A DNA stretch of 64,000 bases from Tetrahymena elliotti 4EA (taxonomy: Eukaryota; Ciliophora; Oligohymenophorea; Hymenostomatida; Tetrahymenidae), in the NCBI GenBank assembly GCA_000231825.2, contig JH720373.1, positions 110,285-174,284 of the forward strand, read 5' to 3'. Positions 24,559 to 36,933 of this stretch are shown here, piece after piece. How positions within the stretch are numbered: the stretch's first letter is position 1; every line of letters starts with the position of its first letter. A program made the position numbers and the translations under genes. The notes beneath the pieces were generated by a model, which saw only the letters and a list, made by a program, of their open reading frames with translations, had not been told where the DNA came from and searched no databases.

Positions 24559-25225
24559 ATGTATACAAAAGTAAATTCTTTTTTATTGAATATAACTCTC
24601 AATTCACTAATTAAAATAGATTAAATCTGACAAAAAAGGAGCTTTAGCAGTAGTATTCTTAGTCTTTGGAATATGCATTTCCTTAGCAACAGGTATTATC
24701 ACAGCCTATATGTCTGATAATGGCTGTTCACCAGCTTTTATTGCTGTTGCAGTCTTTAGTTTCCTTTATTTAGTTATCAATCTTGTACTCATAATTTCAG
24801 CTAAAGCTTGGGAGAGAACACCTACATGGATTGTTTTTGTTTTATTACTAGGTATATTTATTGTCACTTTAATTGGTTTGGGATATGCTGCCTAGTAATC
24901 TCTTTGCTAGATTAACATTTGTGGAAGAGATTTTTAAAAATATAATGATGATTTTTGGGGCACTTAAACAATTAAAGATGCTAGAGATAACTTGAATTGT
25001 GATAATATTGACAATGATGCTTTGGCTAAAACTGTTGTTGTATCTATGGGATATTATGAGAGAGTAAATCCTGGTAGCTCTTTCTACATTAGAAGAGGAT
25101 GGCCTATTTCATTTACAGTTCTTTAATTTATTACTTGTCTTATTCAATTAGTTTTAACATTCCTCAACTTATATTCTTGCAGTGGTTGCAAGCCTTCTCC
25201 TGTTAGCAAAGGAGTTTCTTATTGA
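24559..25225 (+). CDS. Four-helix membrane protein, tetraspanin-like layout
   Basis: Two exons: a 12-nt first exon (24559-24570, MYTK) and 24620-25225, total 205 residues ending in TGA at 25223-25225. Four hydrophobic segments are seen. The first three are close together at roughly residues 12-33, 41-60 and 69-87. The last, around residues 158-180, follows a large loop. That loop, between helices three and four, contains cysteines (CQINICG and later NCDN), as in tetraspanins or claudin-like proteins. The canonical tetraspanin CCG motif is not present, so this is a layout resemblance only. The C-terminus is short, with a CSGCKP cluster that could be palmitoylated. The first exon is placed because its GTAAAT donor and phase fit and it supplies the only nearby in-frame ATG. 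Confidence 0.7.
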
Positions 25226-26279
25226 GTAAATAAAGCTCATATAAAATTTTTTTTAAAATCAAAATATAACTGGTTGATACGTTTTTATATCTTTATGTTA
25301 CTTTGGCCATAATTTTAATTATTTCTAAATAATATTGATCTTTTAATTAAATTTAATTTAATGTAACAAAAGATAAGTGACAATTAATTCTTCTTACAGA
25401 ATAAGTTTTTTTGAAGAATCATTTAAAAAAATTTATACTAAATTATAAATTAACTTTCCAAAATTGTTTGTTTCCCACATAATGAGTAAATTTAATTTCT
25501 TTCAATTTTAAGAGAAAAATAGTAAATTTATTGAATCATTATTTTATTGAAAAGCTTAATAAAAAAACATGACAATTAAAGCTCAAATTAATCATTATTT
25601 TATTTGAAAATATTATATTCATAGAGTAAGTAATTTTATACACTTTTATAATTTTATTATTTTTTCATGAATAAAAATTACATCCTTTCCATTTTTCATC
25701 TACAATTATTTTCTTTAACTTCCTTAGAAATAATGTTTCTATGTCAATTATGCATTTTTGATTGAATGAATCAATAAATAAATTCTTTAATCTATGAATG
25801 GAGACTGAATAATTTAGGTTCGTTGACTTGGTATTTGTTTGGCTGATTCATTCATTCATTTTTATTTGCTCTTTTTAGATTTAATTCATTTTTATGTTTT
25901 TCTTATCCCCATTAAAATTTAAAAAAGATAAAGATGAAGTGTTTAATGTTAAATTCAACAAAAAATATTATAAATCAAAGGGAGCATATAAAATCTATCT
26001 TTTCTGGAGTTGTAATATCAGATCATCTTTTAAGATTTAAAATAACTTCTTGATTTGAAACAATAAATGAAGAATTCTTTTTTTACTTTCAAAAAAACTA
26101 AAAGCAAAAATATTTGAAATGACAATTTACAATATAAGATTATGCAAAAGATGATGATTAACTGTTTATTTAATTAATTATTTTTATATTTGTGTAGAAT
26201 TTGATAAAATTTTTAATTAAATTTTACATTTAAATCATAAAATATTTTGATAAAATACACATCTTATCTCCAAATTATT
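25226..26279. other. AT-rich intergenic DNA between convergent genes
   Basis: About 1.05 kb. Apart from the LRR-intron relic at 25735-25910, no feature is supported. The two flanking genes converge, so this region should contain both 3' ends. Confidence 0.45.
25735..25910 (+). repeat. Dispersed relic of the 1-3 kb LRR-gene intron repeat
   Basis: This stretch matches the intron part of the ~300-bp units at 1-3 kb: TTTCTATGTCAATTATGCATTTTTGA, then a TTTAATC/TATGA-like block, then TGACTTGGTATTTGTTTGGCT, and an acceptor-like CTTTTTAGATTTAATTC. The LRR exon is absent. It shows that the unit also exists outside the array. Confidence 0.55.
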
Positions 26280-29078
26280 TCAGTCATCATCTTCATCTAA
26301 ATTTTTAGCTTCTATTCTTCTACGATGTCTTTCAACATGAGAAGGGAAATAATTTTACTACTAAACTGACTGAGAGCCTTAATTATGCTCTATATCATTT
26401 TCTTCAATATAATCCATTTTATTTTCATAATTATTTTAATATTTTTTATCTTAAAAATTTGAAGGAGGGTACTATAGCTGCATGCTTTAATTAGATGATG
26501 AGAAATTAGAATCATTCTTGTAAAATTTGAGACTATCTTTATCTTCATTTTCTAATTTATAAATTTAATCACTAAAGTTTGTAAAACTCTTTTTAGATCT
26601 ACTCGTCAAATTTTCATCTAGCCTAAAATCATTTAGGTTAAACTATGCTTACAGTCTAATATTTGGGATGTCAAATGAATTCTCTTTAAAAAGATTAACT
26701 AGCCTTAAATCAAGCATATTGAGAATTTTTTCATCTGTTTTAGATTTATTCTATCTGTCATATATCTAATTAAATGCTTTTTAAGCTTCAAAAGCTTTTT
26801 CTTCCCATGTTTTCTCTTCCTGCCCAAAAAATGAAAATTTTGTGTTTTCATTCTTTTTTGAGCTTTTTTACTTGTTTAATTTGGGAGATTTCCCAGAAAT
26901 CGGAGATTATTATTCTTGGAGTTTTTTATTATTTTTTGATCCTTTTTTTTATTCATTTTAAATATTTTGTTTAGAAATATCTTCTTTATCATCTAAATTT
27001 ATTTCTTCTATTCTGAGCTCAGGTCTGGGAAGATATTCAAATAGTTTTATTTGATTTTCATTAAGCAATAAATGCTTTAATTTTTCAACCTCTATTAACT
27101 TATTTACTATGTAAAATATATCTAAGTGGTTATATAATTTATTAGTACCATAAGTAATTAATTTTTACTTAGTTGTCTAAAAGCTCTTAAAATACCTAAA
27201 ATAATAAAAAAGGTAGTCTTTAAACTTTACTTAGAGTTCAGAAAAATGTATTTTAAAGAATTAACTTATCTCATCCTTGATCTAATTACCTCTGCTTAAT
27301 TTATTAGATTTATTAATATTACTATTATTTTTTTGCATACTCTACATCATCATGTCTTATGTATTTTATTTTTATGGAAATCCATTATTTAAAGTATTTA
27401 TTGACGATTATCGACTCTGAAAATCTTATTAGTTGTTTTATTTGTTTCTTTTATCTTTGCCATTTTTTTTTTTGCGTTCCTCTTCAGTCTTGCCATCAGA
27501 AATGTTGAATATTGAATTAAGCAATTTTCTATTCAATTCTAGTTATGAAATAGGAGAGCATATAATAAACCCAACTGATAAAAGTGCATTGAACATGCCA
27601 CCAATCGATGAAAACGCCTTTTAAATATATTATTTAATTTTAAATTTCCATTCACGTAAATATAATTAAAAGTTTTATTTTTTGTATAAATTAGCAAAGG
27701 TAGAAATTATTAATTTATGTCAAAAATATTATTTTTTTCTCTACTCCCCTTAAAAATAAAATATCATTTTACCTTACAAAAATTTTATTTATTGTATAAA
27801 GGAGGGGAAATACTATTAAGAATATTATTATCTAAATTTCTTGATATTTAAAAGGTGAGAAACTACATTAATAATTGCAAATTTCAAATTAATTAGTTTG
27901 GTTTCAAAAATAAAAAATGTAATTGAATTGAGCAAATTTGCTTTTTTTGAAAGAAAAGAGTAGTAGGTAGAGGTTTAATTAAATTATGACTTTTGCTATT
28001 TGGAACTTAACAAAATTTAATTGATTTAAAATAAAAGAATTGATTGGTGATAGAGCTAATTAATAAATTAATTTCGCTGAAATAAAAAGTAAAGTAATTA
28101 TGAATTGTAAAAATTTACTTCATCTATTTTAACATATCTCCTGTAGAAGTTTACTTCTCTATTTTTTTCATAAACTATAGTCAGCCTAAACATAACTTCA
28201 TCAAGCCTAGGTAAAACTTGTTCTCCAGTAGAACTAAAATTAACTATTCTTTATTTTTCAAATGACTCACCATAGAAGGATGTGTCTGTATTCACATATG
28301 TATTCATCAGATTTAAAGTTAAGTATTTTTAAAAGTTTGGACCACTAAGCCAATAGAGATTCTTTCCTACAGGCAACTAAATTTTTGTTTTTTCCTGTAT
28401 TTGTACTATTGAATTTGAGAAAAAAATACCAAGAGTAGGACTTTTCAAAAACTCTAATTTTTCTTCATCCGTAGCGCAACCTTCTCCTATACATTCTTTG
28501 AATTCAATAACAATGGCTCTATATATTTCTGCTGAGAATTCTCCTTCAATTACAGCACTTTCTTCATTAGTATCAAAGCAGTACATAATTTGATAAGGCA
28601 ATTTCAAAAAATACTTTTAAAGGTCATCTATTTAGAAATTTTCTTAAATACAAGGTGACATTTTTAAATTTTGATAAGTCCATTTTTCATCCATCTCATT
28701 AGTTGTTTTATTTAAAAACTTGACTAAATTATGTTGTTTTGCTTCAATTTTGTAAATTTATTCATTCATAAATTGGTTGAAGTTAACATCTTGTAGGCCC
28801 ATCGCTATGTTAAATGTTTTAGGTTTAATTTAAAATGGCTCAGCTTAAAAAACATAATCATCAGATTGTATTACCATAGGATCTTTTTGTGTAAATAGAG
28901 CATACAAGACATTATTTAATTGAAAAAATATGACTGCTAATATAATCAAAGTAATCAAACCTCCGAATCTAGTATTATGTGTAGATTAATGATTAAATCT
29001 TATAGCAATACCTATCCCAAAAATATCAATCTTTTCCAAGAAGGTTTATTTCTTGCTATGCATGTGGTTCTCAAACAT
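26280..29078 (-). CDS. Two-pass membrane protein with ~200-residue lumenal domain and long cytosolic tail
   Basis: Two exons in phase 0 (28119-29078 and 26280-27617), 765 residues. ATG is at 29076-29078 and TGA at 26280-26282. A membrane segment follows about residue 38 (GGLITLIILAVIFFQ). A large lumenal or extracellular domain of about 260 residues follows; it carries several cysteines (MSPCIQ, YCFDTN, ECIGEGCATD). A second membrane segment begins exon 2 (SIGGMFNALLSVGFIICSPI) and leads into LELNRKLLNSIFNISDG. The remaining 400 residues are Lys/Asn/Gln/Ser-rich and low complexity, probably cytosolic. This two-helix layout, with an intron just before the second helix, resembles a large ciliate family of putative transmembrane proteins of unknown function. 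I cannot assign a role. Confidence 0.75.
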
Positions 29079-30127
29079 TGTGTTCAATTAATTTTTTGCC
29101 TAATTTTTTATCAAAATTTTAGTCTTAATATTATAATATTAAAAATTTATCTTTGTGAAATTGTGCTACTTCAATAATTTTTTATCAATGAACTTTTAAC
29201 TAATTTTTAAGCAAAATAATTCATCTGTTGTTTGAAATGACAATTTATTTAAATTATCAAATATGATTGGTCAAATTAAAATGACTTTTATTTTATTAAA
29301 TCAAATTTCATATTAAATCTTCATTTTATTTTCTAATCCTGCCTTCCATTTCTTAGTTCATATTCAAATAATCACTATTTATTGTATTTCATTAAATTGA
29401 ACTTATATTTTAACTGAACTACTTAAATTGCATTTATTTCTTATTTGTTCAACATAAATACTTGGCTTTGAATAAATTTTTATTTAAAATTTTTTTAAGG
29501 ATAGTATTATTTATTAGCTTTAAAAGCACAAAGCGATCGATCATTTTTATCTAACAAATTAATTTAACAGAAGTAAATTTATCTAACAAAGAATTTAAAT
29601 CTGAATAGCTTCTATCTCAAAATTAATTAAAATATTTTTATTGTGAAATACTTAATAATTTTGGGGATATACTTATGTTAATAAAATTATTTCATTTTTA
29701 TTCATATCTAATTTATCCTATTTTCTACTTTTTTAAGTAGTTTTAAATATATTTTTAATTAATTTATTCTAAAAGATCATTTATTTTAAATATTTTTTCA
29801 TAAAATTTATGAAAATATTTTTTTAAATCATTATTGAATTAAAAATTTTGTTAATTTTAATAGAAAGCCCTTCATTATTTTTGGTCTAAATAAGTTAATT
29901 TAACAAATAACAATATTTCTAAAAAAGAATTTAAATCTGAGTTGATAGATAGATTCTTATCAACTTAAAATAATCAAAATCTATCTAATAAATATTAAAA
30001 AACTTACTAATTATCATATCAGCATTAGCTTTGATAGTAAAAAACAATAATAATAAATTTAATTTCTACTTCTATTTATTTTGTTTCATAAAACTAAAAC
30101 TGATTAAATAAATTCATTTTTTAATTG
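29079..30127. other. AT-rich intergenic DNA between divergent genes
   Basis: About 1.05 kb. It should hold two promoters. A diverged direct repeat is visible: ATTTAAATCTGAATAGC near 29593 and AATTTAAATCTGAGTTG near 29929, with similar flanks (TCAAAATTAATTAAA and TCAACTTAAAATAATC). Confidence 0.4.
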
Positions 30128-31098
30128 ATGGGGAGTCTTTTAAGCTCTAACAATACAGATTACTTACTAGAAATAAGAAAGTTATCATTGAATAAAGTTA
30201 ACCTAGATGATGTAAACTACCTTTAAGTTTAAACGTCATGTAGTTTTTTTAAATTTTGAGGAACATATTTTAAAAATAACTATTCAAAATAGTTACCCCT
30301 GAAGAGCTTTATTCACTTTACATAAAATTCTCAGGGCTTGGAATCCCTAAAGAAGTAAATAGAAAAGAATTTAAGATCACTTTAAATATTTAGTAAATTT
30401 TGGTATAATATAGTCTAATCTTTCGATTTATGAGTTTATGAGATTAGATGAATTGATTAATTGCCCATTTATGCCTCGCCTTCCTGATGGCCTTGACTTA
30501 AAATATGAATTAGAAGCATACATTTCTAAATAAGACATTGAAAATGCCAAAAATACACCTACAGAAAAGCAGCCAAATCAATCTCAAAACAATAAATTAT
30601 AAAGAAAAGAAAGCATAAGAATAAGAGAGCAAAAAAAAGTTATAATAGACAATAGTACTGTTATGCTATAGAGTAGTTTTAGTAGCTTCAAAAATAATAT
30701 AAATCAACTTGATATTAAATTTATAGATTTTAAGATGTTTGCTAAATTCTTAAATGTATTCTCTCCATAAGCTTCAACTGCAATTAAAACTAAATGTAAA
30801 AATTATTTTAAAATTTTTAAATTCATAAGTAAAATTTATATTCAAAGTTATATTCAAGATATTTGATTTTGATAATGATGGAGTGCTTTCCTTCAAAGAT
30901 ATAACCTAAGGCATTAAAATGATGTATTCTGATCATAACCTTAAAGAATGCAAACTTACTGACAGTGAAATTACCCAAATAGTTATGAAAATTTTCCATG
31001 AATCTGATATCAGCTAAGATGAAGGATTTAAGTATGAAGATTTTTAGCTCAATTTATGGGAAACGGATTTTGAAAAGCAATGCACTATCTACTTTTGA
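30128..31098 (+). CDS. EF-hand protein of the CIB/calcineurin-B type, N-myristoylation motif
   Basis: Four exons (30128-30239, 30293-30392, 30443-30795, 30848-31098), 271 residues, TGA at 31096-31098. The N-terminus MGSLLSS fits an N-myristoylation signal, as in calcineurin B and many CIB proteins. The order is typical: LQVQTSFTPEELYSLYIKFS, a degenerate first EF region, then a low-complexity insert in exon 3 (about 70 residues of Gln/Asn/Lys), then a canonical loop D-F-D-N-D-G-V-L-S-F-K-D and a weaker acidic last loop (ESDISQDEGFKYEDF). Only one loop has the full D-x-D-x-D-G pattern, so probably one or two Ca2+ bind. Splice phases match at every junction. A calcium-dependent membrane adaptor or phosphatase regulator is inferred. 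The insert makes it larger than the usual ~190 residues. Confidence 0.8.
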
Positions 31099-32128
31099 AA
31101 ATGGATAAACCTAAAACAAATAAATAGTATGTAAATAGGTTTAAAAAATAACATCAATATCTATCAGATAGATTAATTAATAGGTAGAATAAAAAGTATT
31201 ACTAATAATATAAAAAGTTTTGGAATAAAGAAATATAAATTATCATAATTATAATCTTAATGATTGAATGAAGTGTTCTAACACAAAATACTTCAAAAAA
31301 CATGATATATTGAAAAATATGTAGATTATTTTGATTTATGAATAAAAAATAAATTTTGCATGTAAATATTAAAGAAAATTCAGATGAATATAAATGTTTG
31401 TTTAATTATTAACTTTTTAAATATTATTTTCTTTATTTTACATGGTATTTAATTTTATTTTAAATGCTATATCCTACTAAAAATTAATTAACAAATGAAT
31501 CTCCAGTAATTTTATCTTGAAGATTAAGCATACTGTCTGTTTAGCAGCAGAAGAATAATGAAAAATGTTAAAATCAATAATTGAAAAATAACTAGTGTTA
31601 ATTAGATGATGTGCAATGAAATTAATAAGCAAAGTATATTTTGTGAAAAATAATAGAAAATGTATTATGATTACAAAAGTTTACCTTTTTCAATATAATT
31701 TTAATTAAATAATATCAAATTCGTTATTTTCAAATTTATTTTTTATTCTACTTTTTCTGCTCAATAGAGAATCTCATTTTTTGGTTTATCATTCATTGAT
31801 TATAAGTTAAGTAAACAGTAAATTTATAATGAGAATATAATAGAAAATTATAATGAATATTTATGAACAATTTTTAATTTGTGTTTTGTTTAAAATTAGA
31901 TTGCATTTTCAAACTTTTTATATTGCTTATTCTACTAAATTATTTAACAAAAGAGTCAATTTCTATGCACAATGCCCAGTATTTATTATAAGAGAATAAG
32001 GTTAATAAGCAAAAAATATATTTGGTATGAGAATATAATAGAAAATGTATGTATGATGAATATATTTGAATAATTATAAATATTATTTTGTTTAAATAGG
32101 ATCGTAATAAATTGTTTGCTATCTTCAA
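31099..32128. other. Intergenic DNA with decayed repeats of the deaminase 3' end
   Basis: The gap between two convergent genes contains degenerate copies of the deaminase gene's last coding bases and 3' flank. At about 31920-31985 (minus strand) one reads K-Y-W-...-S-F-V-K followed by the same downstream bases. A shorter one lies near 31460-31490. The spacing between the clearest copies is about 220 bp, and intervening TGAGAATATAATAGAAAAT blocks recur near 31820 and 32030. Confidence 0.5.
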
Positions 32129-33955
32129 TCAAATTTATTATTCTGCTTATTCTACTAAAAATTATTTAACAAAATTATCCCATTCTTCATTCCAGTATTT
32201 CAACAATTTTTATTTTTGTGATTCTTCTAACAAACTGTATTAAATGCTATTGAAACAACAGAGCTTCAAGTCCTTTAAATCTTTTGAATAAGAAAATACT
32301 TATTAGTTTAAAATCTTTATTTAAAATAATAAATTACCAAATTCTTGAGCTAATGTAAGGGTGTAGAAGTCATAGGTGACTCCGTTTATACCGAAAAATC
32401 CAGGATCATCAGGATTAATGCAGATCTTAATACCATAATTCAAAAATGTTTTAGCAGGATGAAGTCTAAGATCAGAAATGTAACGTAAAATTTGATTGGA
32501 GAGAGGGTTAACTTCAATGCAGATCTTATCATTCTTAATGTAATCCATCAAATAAGCATGATGAATAAGATTGATACCATGACCAATTCTCTTAGTTTCT
32601 AACAATAATAAATCTACTAAATTGCTATTTTCTTAGAAATTCAAACTTTCACCACCTATTTAAATAAAATTAAAATCAATTTACTATGAACTATTTATAT
32701 TATTTACCATGGAATAAGAAAGGTAATTCTACACCATGTTCTTTTTCAATTTCTTTCTTCTTTAATAAAGCAGGGGCAAAAGAGTTCATCATTCTATATC
32801 CATCTTCTTCTTGGACAAGATCGAAACCAATATAAAAATCAGGATATTACTTCTTGGCCTTAATAGCTTAGGCCATGTAATTCTCAACTTGCTAATTGTC
32901 CCAACATTTTAATCCTTAAATGATAATGCTATAAGAAAAGTTAGGATTTAAATTTTATCTTGCTTTATTAATGACTTCCTAAAAAATGGCATATTCTTCT
33001 TCCAAGGGAATTTGCTTGTGATCATCATCAAATAATGATTAGAGGAAGGCTCTAGCTTCAATACGATAAATACCTTCTCTAATGAAATGCTCAAATGTTC
33101 TATAGAGGTATTTCTTGAAGTAGTCCTTGTGTAGAATTAATTGCCACATAGCTTAAATTTTGGTTTCAAAAATATCCCAAGTATGTCTAGTCATATCTGT
33201 TACTTCTTCTTCGATAACAATTAATCTAGTCTTTATGTTCTTCAACCATTCTTCTTTGTTTTCCTATATATAAATTAATAATATTTTGCTGACCTTGTTT
33301 GCAAATTGAACTATCTTGAATGTCTACATTATTGGACATGCTAAAAATGAATTACAAAAAAAGCAAAAAAAATGTTTACCTATTTGTCTCTTATCTCTGA
33401 GAGTCTTTCAAAACCCTTCTCAGCAGCCTCTTTACTCTTGAAGTATTTGAATGTATTTGTTTCAGGATTGAAAAATGTAGTATCCAAAAATGCAAGTGTC
33501 TCAAAGAACTAATATTTACAAAGATAATTTAGAGTAGTTAATCATTTTGGCAATATCTTTAAGTTAAAAAACGATTCAAGTGTGAGAAAACCATCTAAAA
33601 ATCTAAAGATATTTATGTAAATGCATCTTGATGCTCCTAAAAAAAGTTTATTTGATAAGGTTACCCATTCAATGTCATTGCAAGTATCGAAATGGAGATG
33701 GAGAATTGCACCCTTTGGCATTTTATAGAAATATTTCCATAGTTTTGACTTTTCAATTTATTCCTTATCACGCAAGGTGTATATTTGGTAAAACTCCTCA
33801 GGATATCCTTCCTTTTCCTTAATAATAAGCTTTCTAAATACTTCATTTGCTTCTTCATCTTCGCAAGTGAATTCAAGCTCTTCATACTTTCTTTTTGTGA
33901 TTTTGTTCATTAATTCTTCCTTCTTGGATCTGTAGGCAATATCAGCAGCGCTCAT
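32129..33955 (-). CDS. Adenosine deaminase, ADGF/ADA2 type
   Basis: Five exons (33665-33955, 33380-33508, 32708-33263, 32338-32655, 32129-32280), 481 residues; human ADA2 is about 511. It should hydrolyse adenosine to inosine and ammonia using a catalytic zinc. All metal and catalytic motifs are present: KGAILHLHFD (first His pair), FHGGES (Glu general acid/base), TKRIGHG (His), and INPDDPGFF (Asp pair). The C-terminal block with NSIQYSLLE and KYWNEEWDNF matches the ADA2 end. Unlike animal ADA2, which is secreted, no signal peptide is seen (starts MSAADIAYRSKKEE), suggesting a cytosolic enzyme. The splice phases are consistent at all junctions. TGA is at 32129-32131. A possible extra small exon between 33265 and 33379 was not used because it lacks conserved sequence. 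Confidence 0.92.
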
Positions 33956-34663
33956 TTCTACTAATTTTTATTGTTTTTTATTTAATGATAATTTTGCTTG
34001 TTGACAATCTGATATGTATATATAATATTTATACAAATTTTTTATAACAAATTAATTATCTATTTTCATTTAAGCCAATTTTTTAGTTATAAATGATGAA
34101 TTAATTAATCAATCAATCAATTAATTCATTTTGGTTAAAAGCTACAAATTTTATTCATTTTATTTATTTATTTAAAACATGATAAAAAAGATATACCCCA
34201 AATTTTAAATACCAAACAATAGATCACGCCAATTATCAGACAATCAAGTAAAACAATCAAAGTAGAAAAAAAGTTAGAATTAAATAAGCCTTAAAAGAAG
34301 ATGTTGTTTTAAACATGAATCTCTATTATATAAATAATATATTTAATAAATTAATAAACTTTTTTGGGAAGATAGATTACTTGTAAAATATAAAATAATT
34401 AAGTATGATTGTGTTTATATTTTCTATTCCAGATAAAAAATTTTATAGGAAATACTAATAGTTTTTGATGAATACTTAATTTATATTTTAATTTAAAGAA
34501 AATTGATTAAAAAATATAAAAATATCTTTATAATCTTAAAAAAAATAAATCTAGTCTGATATGATTTTATTAGAAGAAGTTTCTAGTCCATGTTTTTTTA
34601 ATTAACACTTATCTTAATATAAATCAAATATCTGTATTAAAAACCAAATAGAAATATTGAAAA
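33956..34663. other. Intergenic DNA, left flank of the LRR duplication
   Basis: From about 34185 rightward this matches 37190-37640 (for example ATTATCAGACAATCAAGT and TTAGAATTAAATAAGC). It is therefore part of the ~3.0-kb unit that duplicated with the LRR gene and probably contains its promoter. The left part should hold the promoter of the deaminase gene. Confidence 0.55.
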
Positions 34664-36933
34664 ATGAAGGATATTCAAATAAAAAAAAACACATTAGAGA
34701 TTTAGTTGTTTAAAAATCCTGATGAAGTAAGTCTTTGATTTCTGTTTGGATCTATTTCTAAATTCTTTTTTATTGCTTAATAGTTTTATAAAATTAATGA
34801 AAAGTTGCATGAGAATTTAAAATTAGCATTTCAGTAAGATTTACTTTTGGAATATTATTTTTTAATTTAAAATTTATTTTAAATAGTTAGCCCAATTTAA
34901 AGAAAAAAATTAATCAAGACGAAGCTACTATGTTAGCAAGTTATTTACAAAATTGCTAAAATCTTTAATTTTTAGATCTTAATCTCTAGTAAGCTAACTT
35001 TTTTCTATTTTAAAAATTATTTATAATGTTGATTATTCTTTTTTACTTNNNNNNNNNNNNNNNNNNNNNNNNNNNNNNNNNNNNNNNNNNNNNNNNNNNN
35101 NNNNNNNNNNNNNNNNNNNNNNNNNNNNNNNNNNNNNNNNNNNNNNNNNNNNNNNNNNNNNNNNNNNNNNNNNNNNNNNNNNNNNNNNNNNNNNNNNNNN
35201 NNNNNNNNNNNNNNNNNNNNNNNNNNNNNNNNNNNNNNNNNNNNNNNNNNNNNNNNNNNNNNNNNNNNNNNNNNNNNNNNNNNNNNNNNNNNNNNNNNNN
35301 NNNNNNNNNNNNNNNNNNNNNNNNNNNNNNNNNNNNNNNNNNNNNNNNNNNNNNNNNNNNNNNNNNNNNNNNNNNNNNNNNNNNNNNNNNNNNNNNNNNN
35401 NNNNNNNNNNNNNNNNNNNNNNNNNNNNNNNNNNNNNNNNNNNNNNNNNNNNNNNNNNNNNNNNNNNNNNNNNNNNNNNNNNNNNNNNNNNNNNNNNNNN
35501 NNNNNNNNNNNNNNNNNNNNNNNNNNNNNNNNNNNNNNNNNNNNNNNNNNNNNNNNNNNNNNNNNNAATCTCTTAACTTTTAAGTGTTAAAATTATTCTT
35601 GAGTAGAAATTGTTTCCATAATAAATTTTGAAATAAAAAATTTTGTAAAATAAAAAGAAAGTTAAAAAGTGAAAGTGTGGTTTCATTAGCTGAAGGTTTG
35701 TAAAATTGTCAAAATATTTAGAAATTGAGTCTAAAGCTTAAGTACTATTCTATTTAAAAAGAATATTGATGATTTACTCCAAACATTTTTATAATAGTGA
35801 AAATTCTATTGGTGAGTGTGGAATTAAAGAGCTTGGATTAAACATAGGAAATTTGTAACAAATTCAAGTTCTCAAATTAGATTTACAGTAAATTTCTCAA
35901 CAAAAGAATTTTCTTTATTTTTATTCTTTATCACATTTATTAGATCAAATTTGATAACTGACAAAGGTTTAAATGATTTTTTCTATGGATTAAGTAGGTC
36001 TAAAAATCTTCAAAAAGTTAAACTAAATTTTAAGTAAAAAAATTAAACATTTGAAATATTAAAATAGATTAAAAAAAATAAATTAGCTATAACAAAATTG
36101 AGTCATAAATATCTCCTGACTTGAGTGATTACTTTAAAAACTTTGATTCTTTGAAACATTTATCTCTTAATTTTTTGTATGAATCTAGAAATTAAATTTT
36201 CTATTTAAAAAAAGTGATATATATTTTTAATTTATTGAAAGTTCTAATTAACTTGGGCAAGGTGGTTCAGCTATTTTAGTTTAAGCTTTCTAATAGCTGA
36301 CTAATTTATAAAAATTGGAATTATGTTTAAGGTAAAAATAAACCCTAAAATAAATAAAATCTTTATCTTTTTTGAATGAAAAAAATAAATAGCTCAAATA
36401 AAATAAATTCTGAAAACCTTCTAGATATGGGCATCTGTTTAGGAAATCTTTTGAATCTCTCATATTTAGATTTATAATTTAAGTAACTAAATTTGGTATT
36501 AGAAACACTTAAAATATCGATAATTAATTAAAATTTAGTAACAACAAAATATATGGATAAGGAGCTTTAAGTATTTATTAAGGGATAGCAAGTCTTAAGA
36601 ATTTAAACTTTTTAAAAGCTCATTTTAAGTAAATTTAATTACTTTTCTAAAATTTCACAAATTAAATTTTTAAAAACCATTTTATTTTTAATAGTTTTTG
36701 TGGTTTAGGTGATGATGATTTATCTATGATTTTGGATGAAATAATAAAACTAAAAAACATCTAAGTTTTGGACTTTGACTTTTCGTAAAATTAATTAATT
36801 TCATTTTCTAACAAATAATTTTAATATTGAATAAACAAACAGTTTTAATGATCTAACTTACAGGAGACTAGAATAACTTACTCTCTTAGTAAAAAAATTG
36901 ACTAAGTTAGTCCATTTAAAAATTACTGGTTGA
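34664..36933 (+). CDS. LRR protein, tandem copy A (interrupted by an assembly gap)
   Basis: Multi-exon gene in which nearly every exon carries one leucine-rich repeat of the form x-N-x-I-x-x-x-G-x-x-x-L-x-x-x-L-x-x-L-x-x-L-x-L-x-L. Recognisable units include QNCQNLQFLDLNL before the gap, then SENSIGECGIKEL, NKIESQISPDL, SSNQLGQGGSAIL, SNNKIYGQGALSI and a last exon ending in TGA at 36931-36933. Introns are about 60-110 nt. A run of Ns at 35049-35566 hides three or four repeats, but copy B shows their likely content. The first exon (MKDIQIKK...) is provisional because its splice phase does not match the next exon. The solenoid should be a protein-binding scaffold, and no signal peptide or catalytic domain is seen. 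It is diverged from, but of similar design to, the LRR locus at 1-3 kb. Confidence 0.65.
35049..35566. other. Assembly gap (518 Ns) inside LRR copy A
   Basis: 518 consecutive undetermined bases. The flanks align with copy B at 38022/38023 and 38542, where the equivalent interval is 519 bases. The gap length therefore agrees with a simple unresolved duplication. The long frame across the Ns is an artefact. Confidence 0.95.

Noticed and set aside
33265..33379. Extra small exon in the deaminase (CATGTCCAATAATG... region)
   Set aside because: It shows no conserved ADA2 sequence, and omitting it keeps the frame.
35026..35583. Long plus-strand frame across the N run
   Set aside because: It is open only because the Ns cannot contain a stop. 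The real content is LRR exons and introns, as in copy B.
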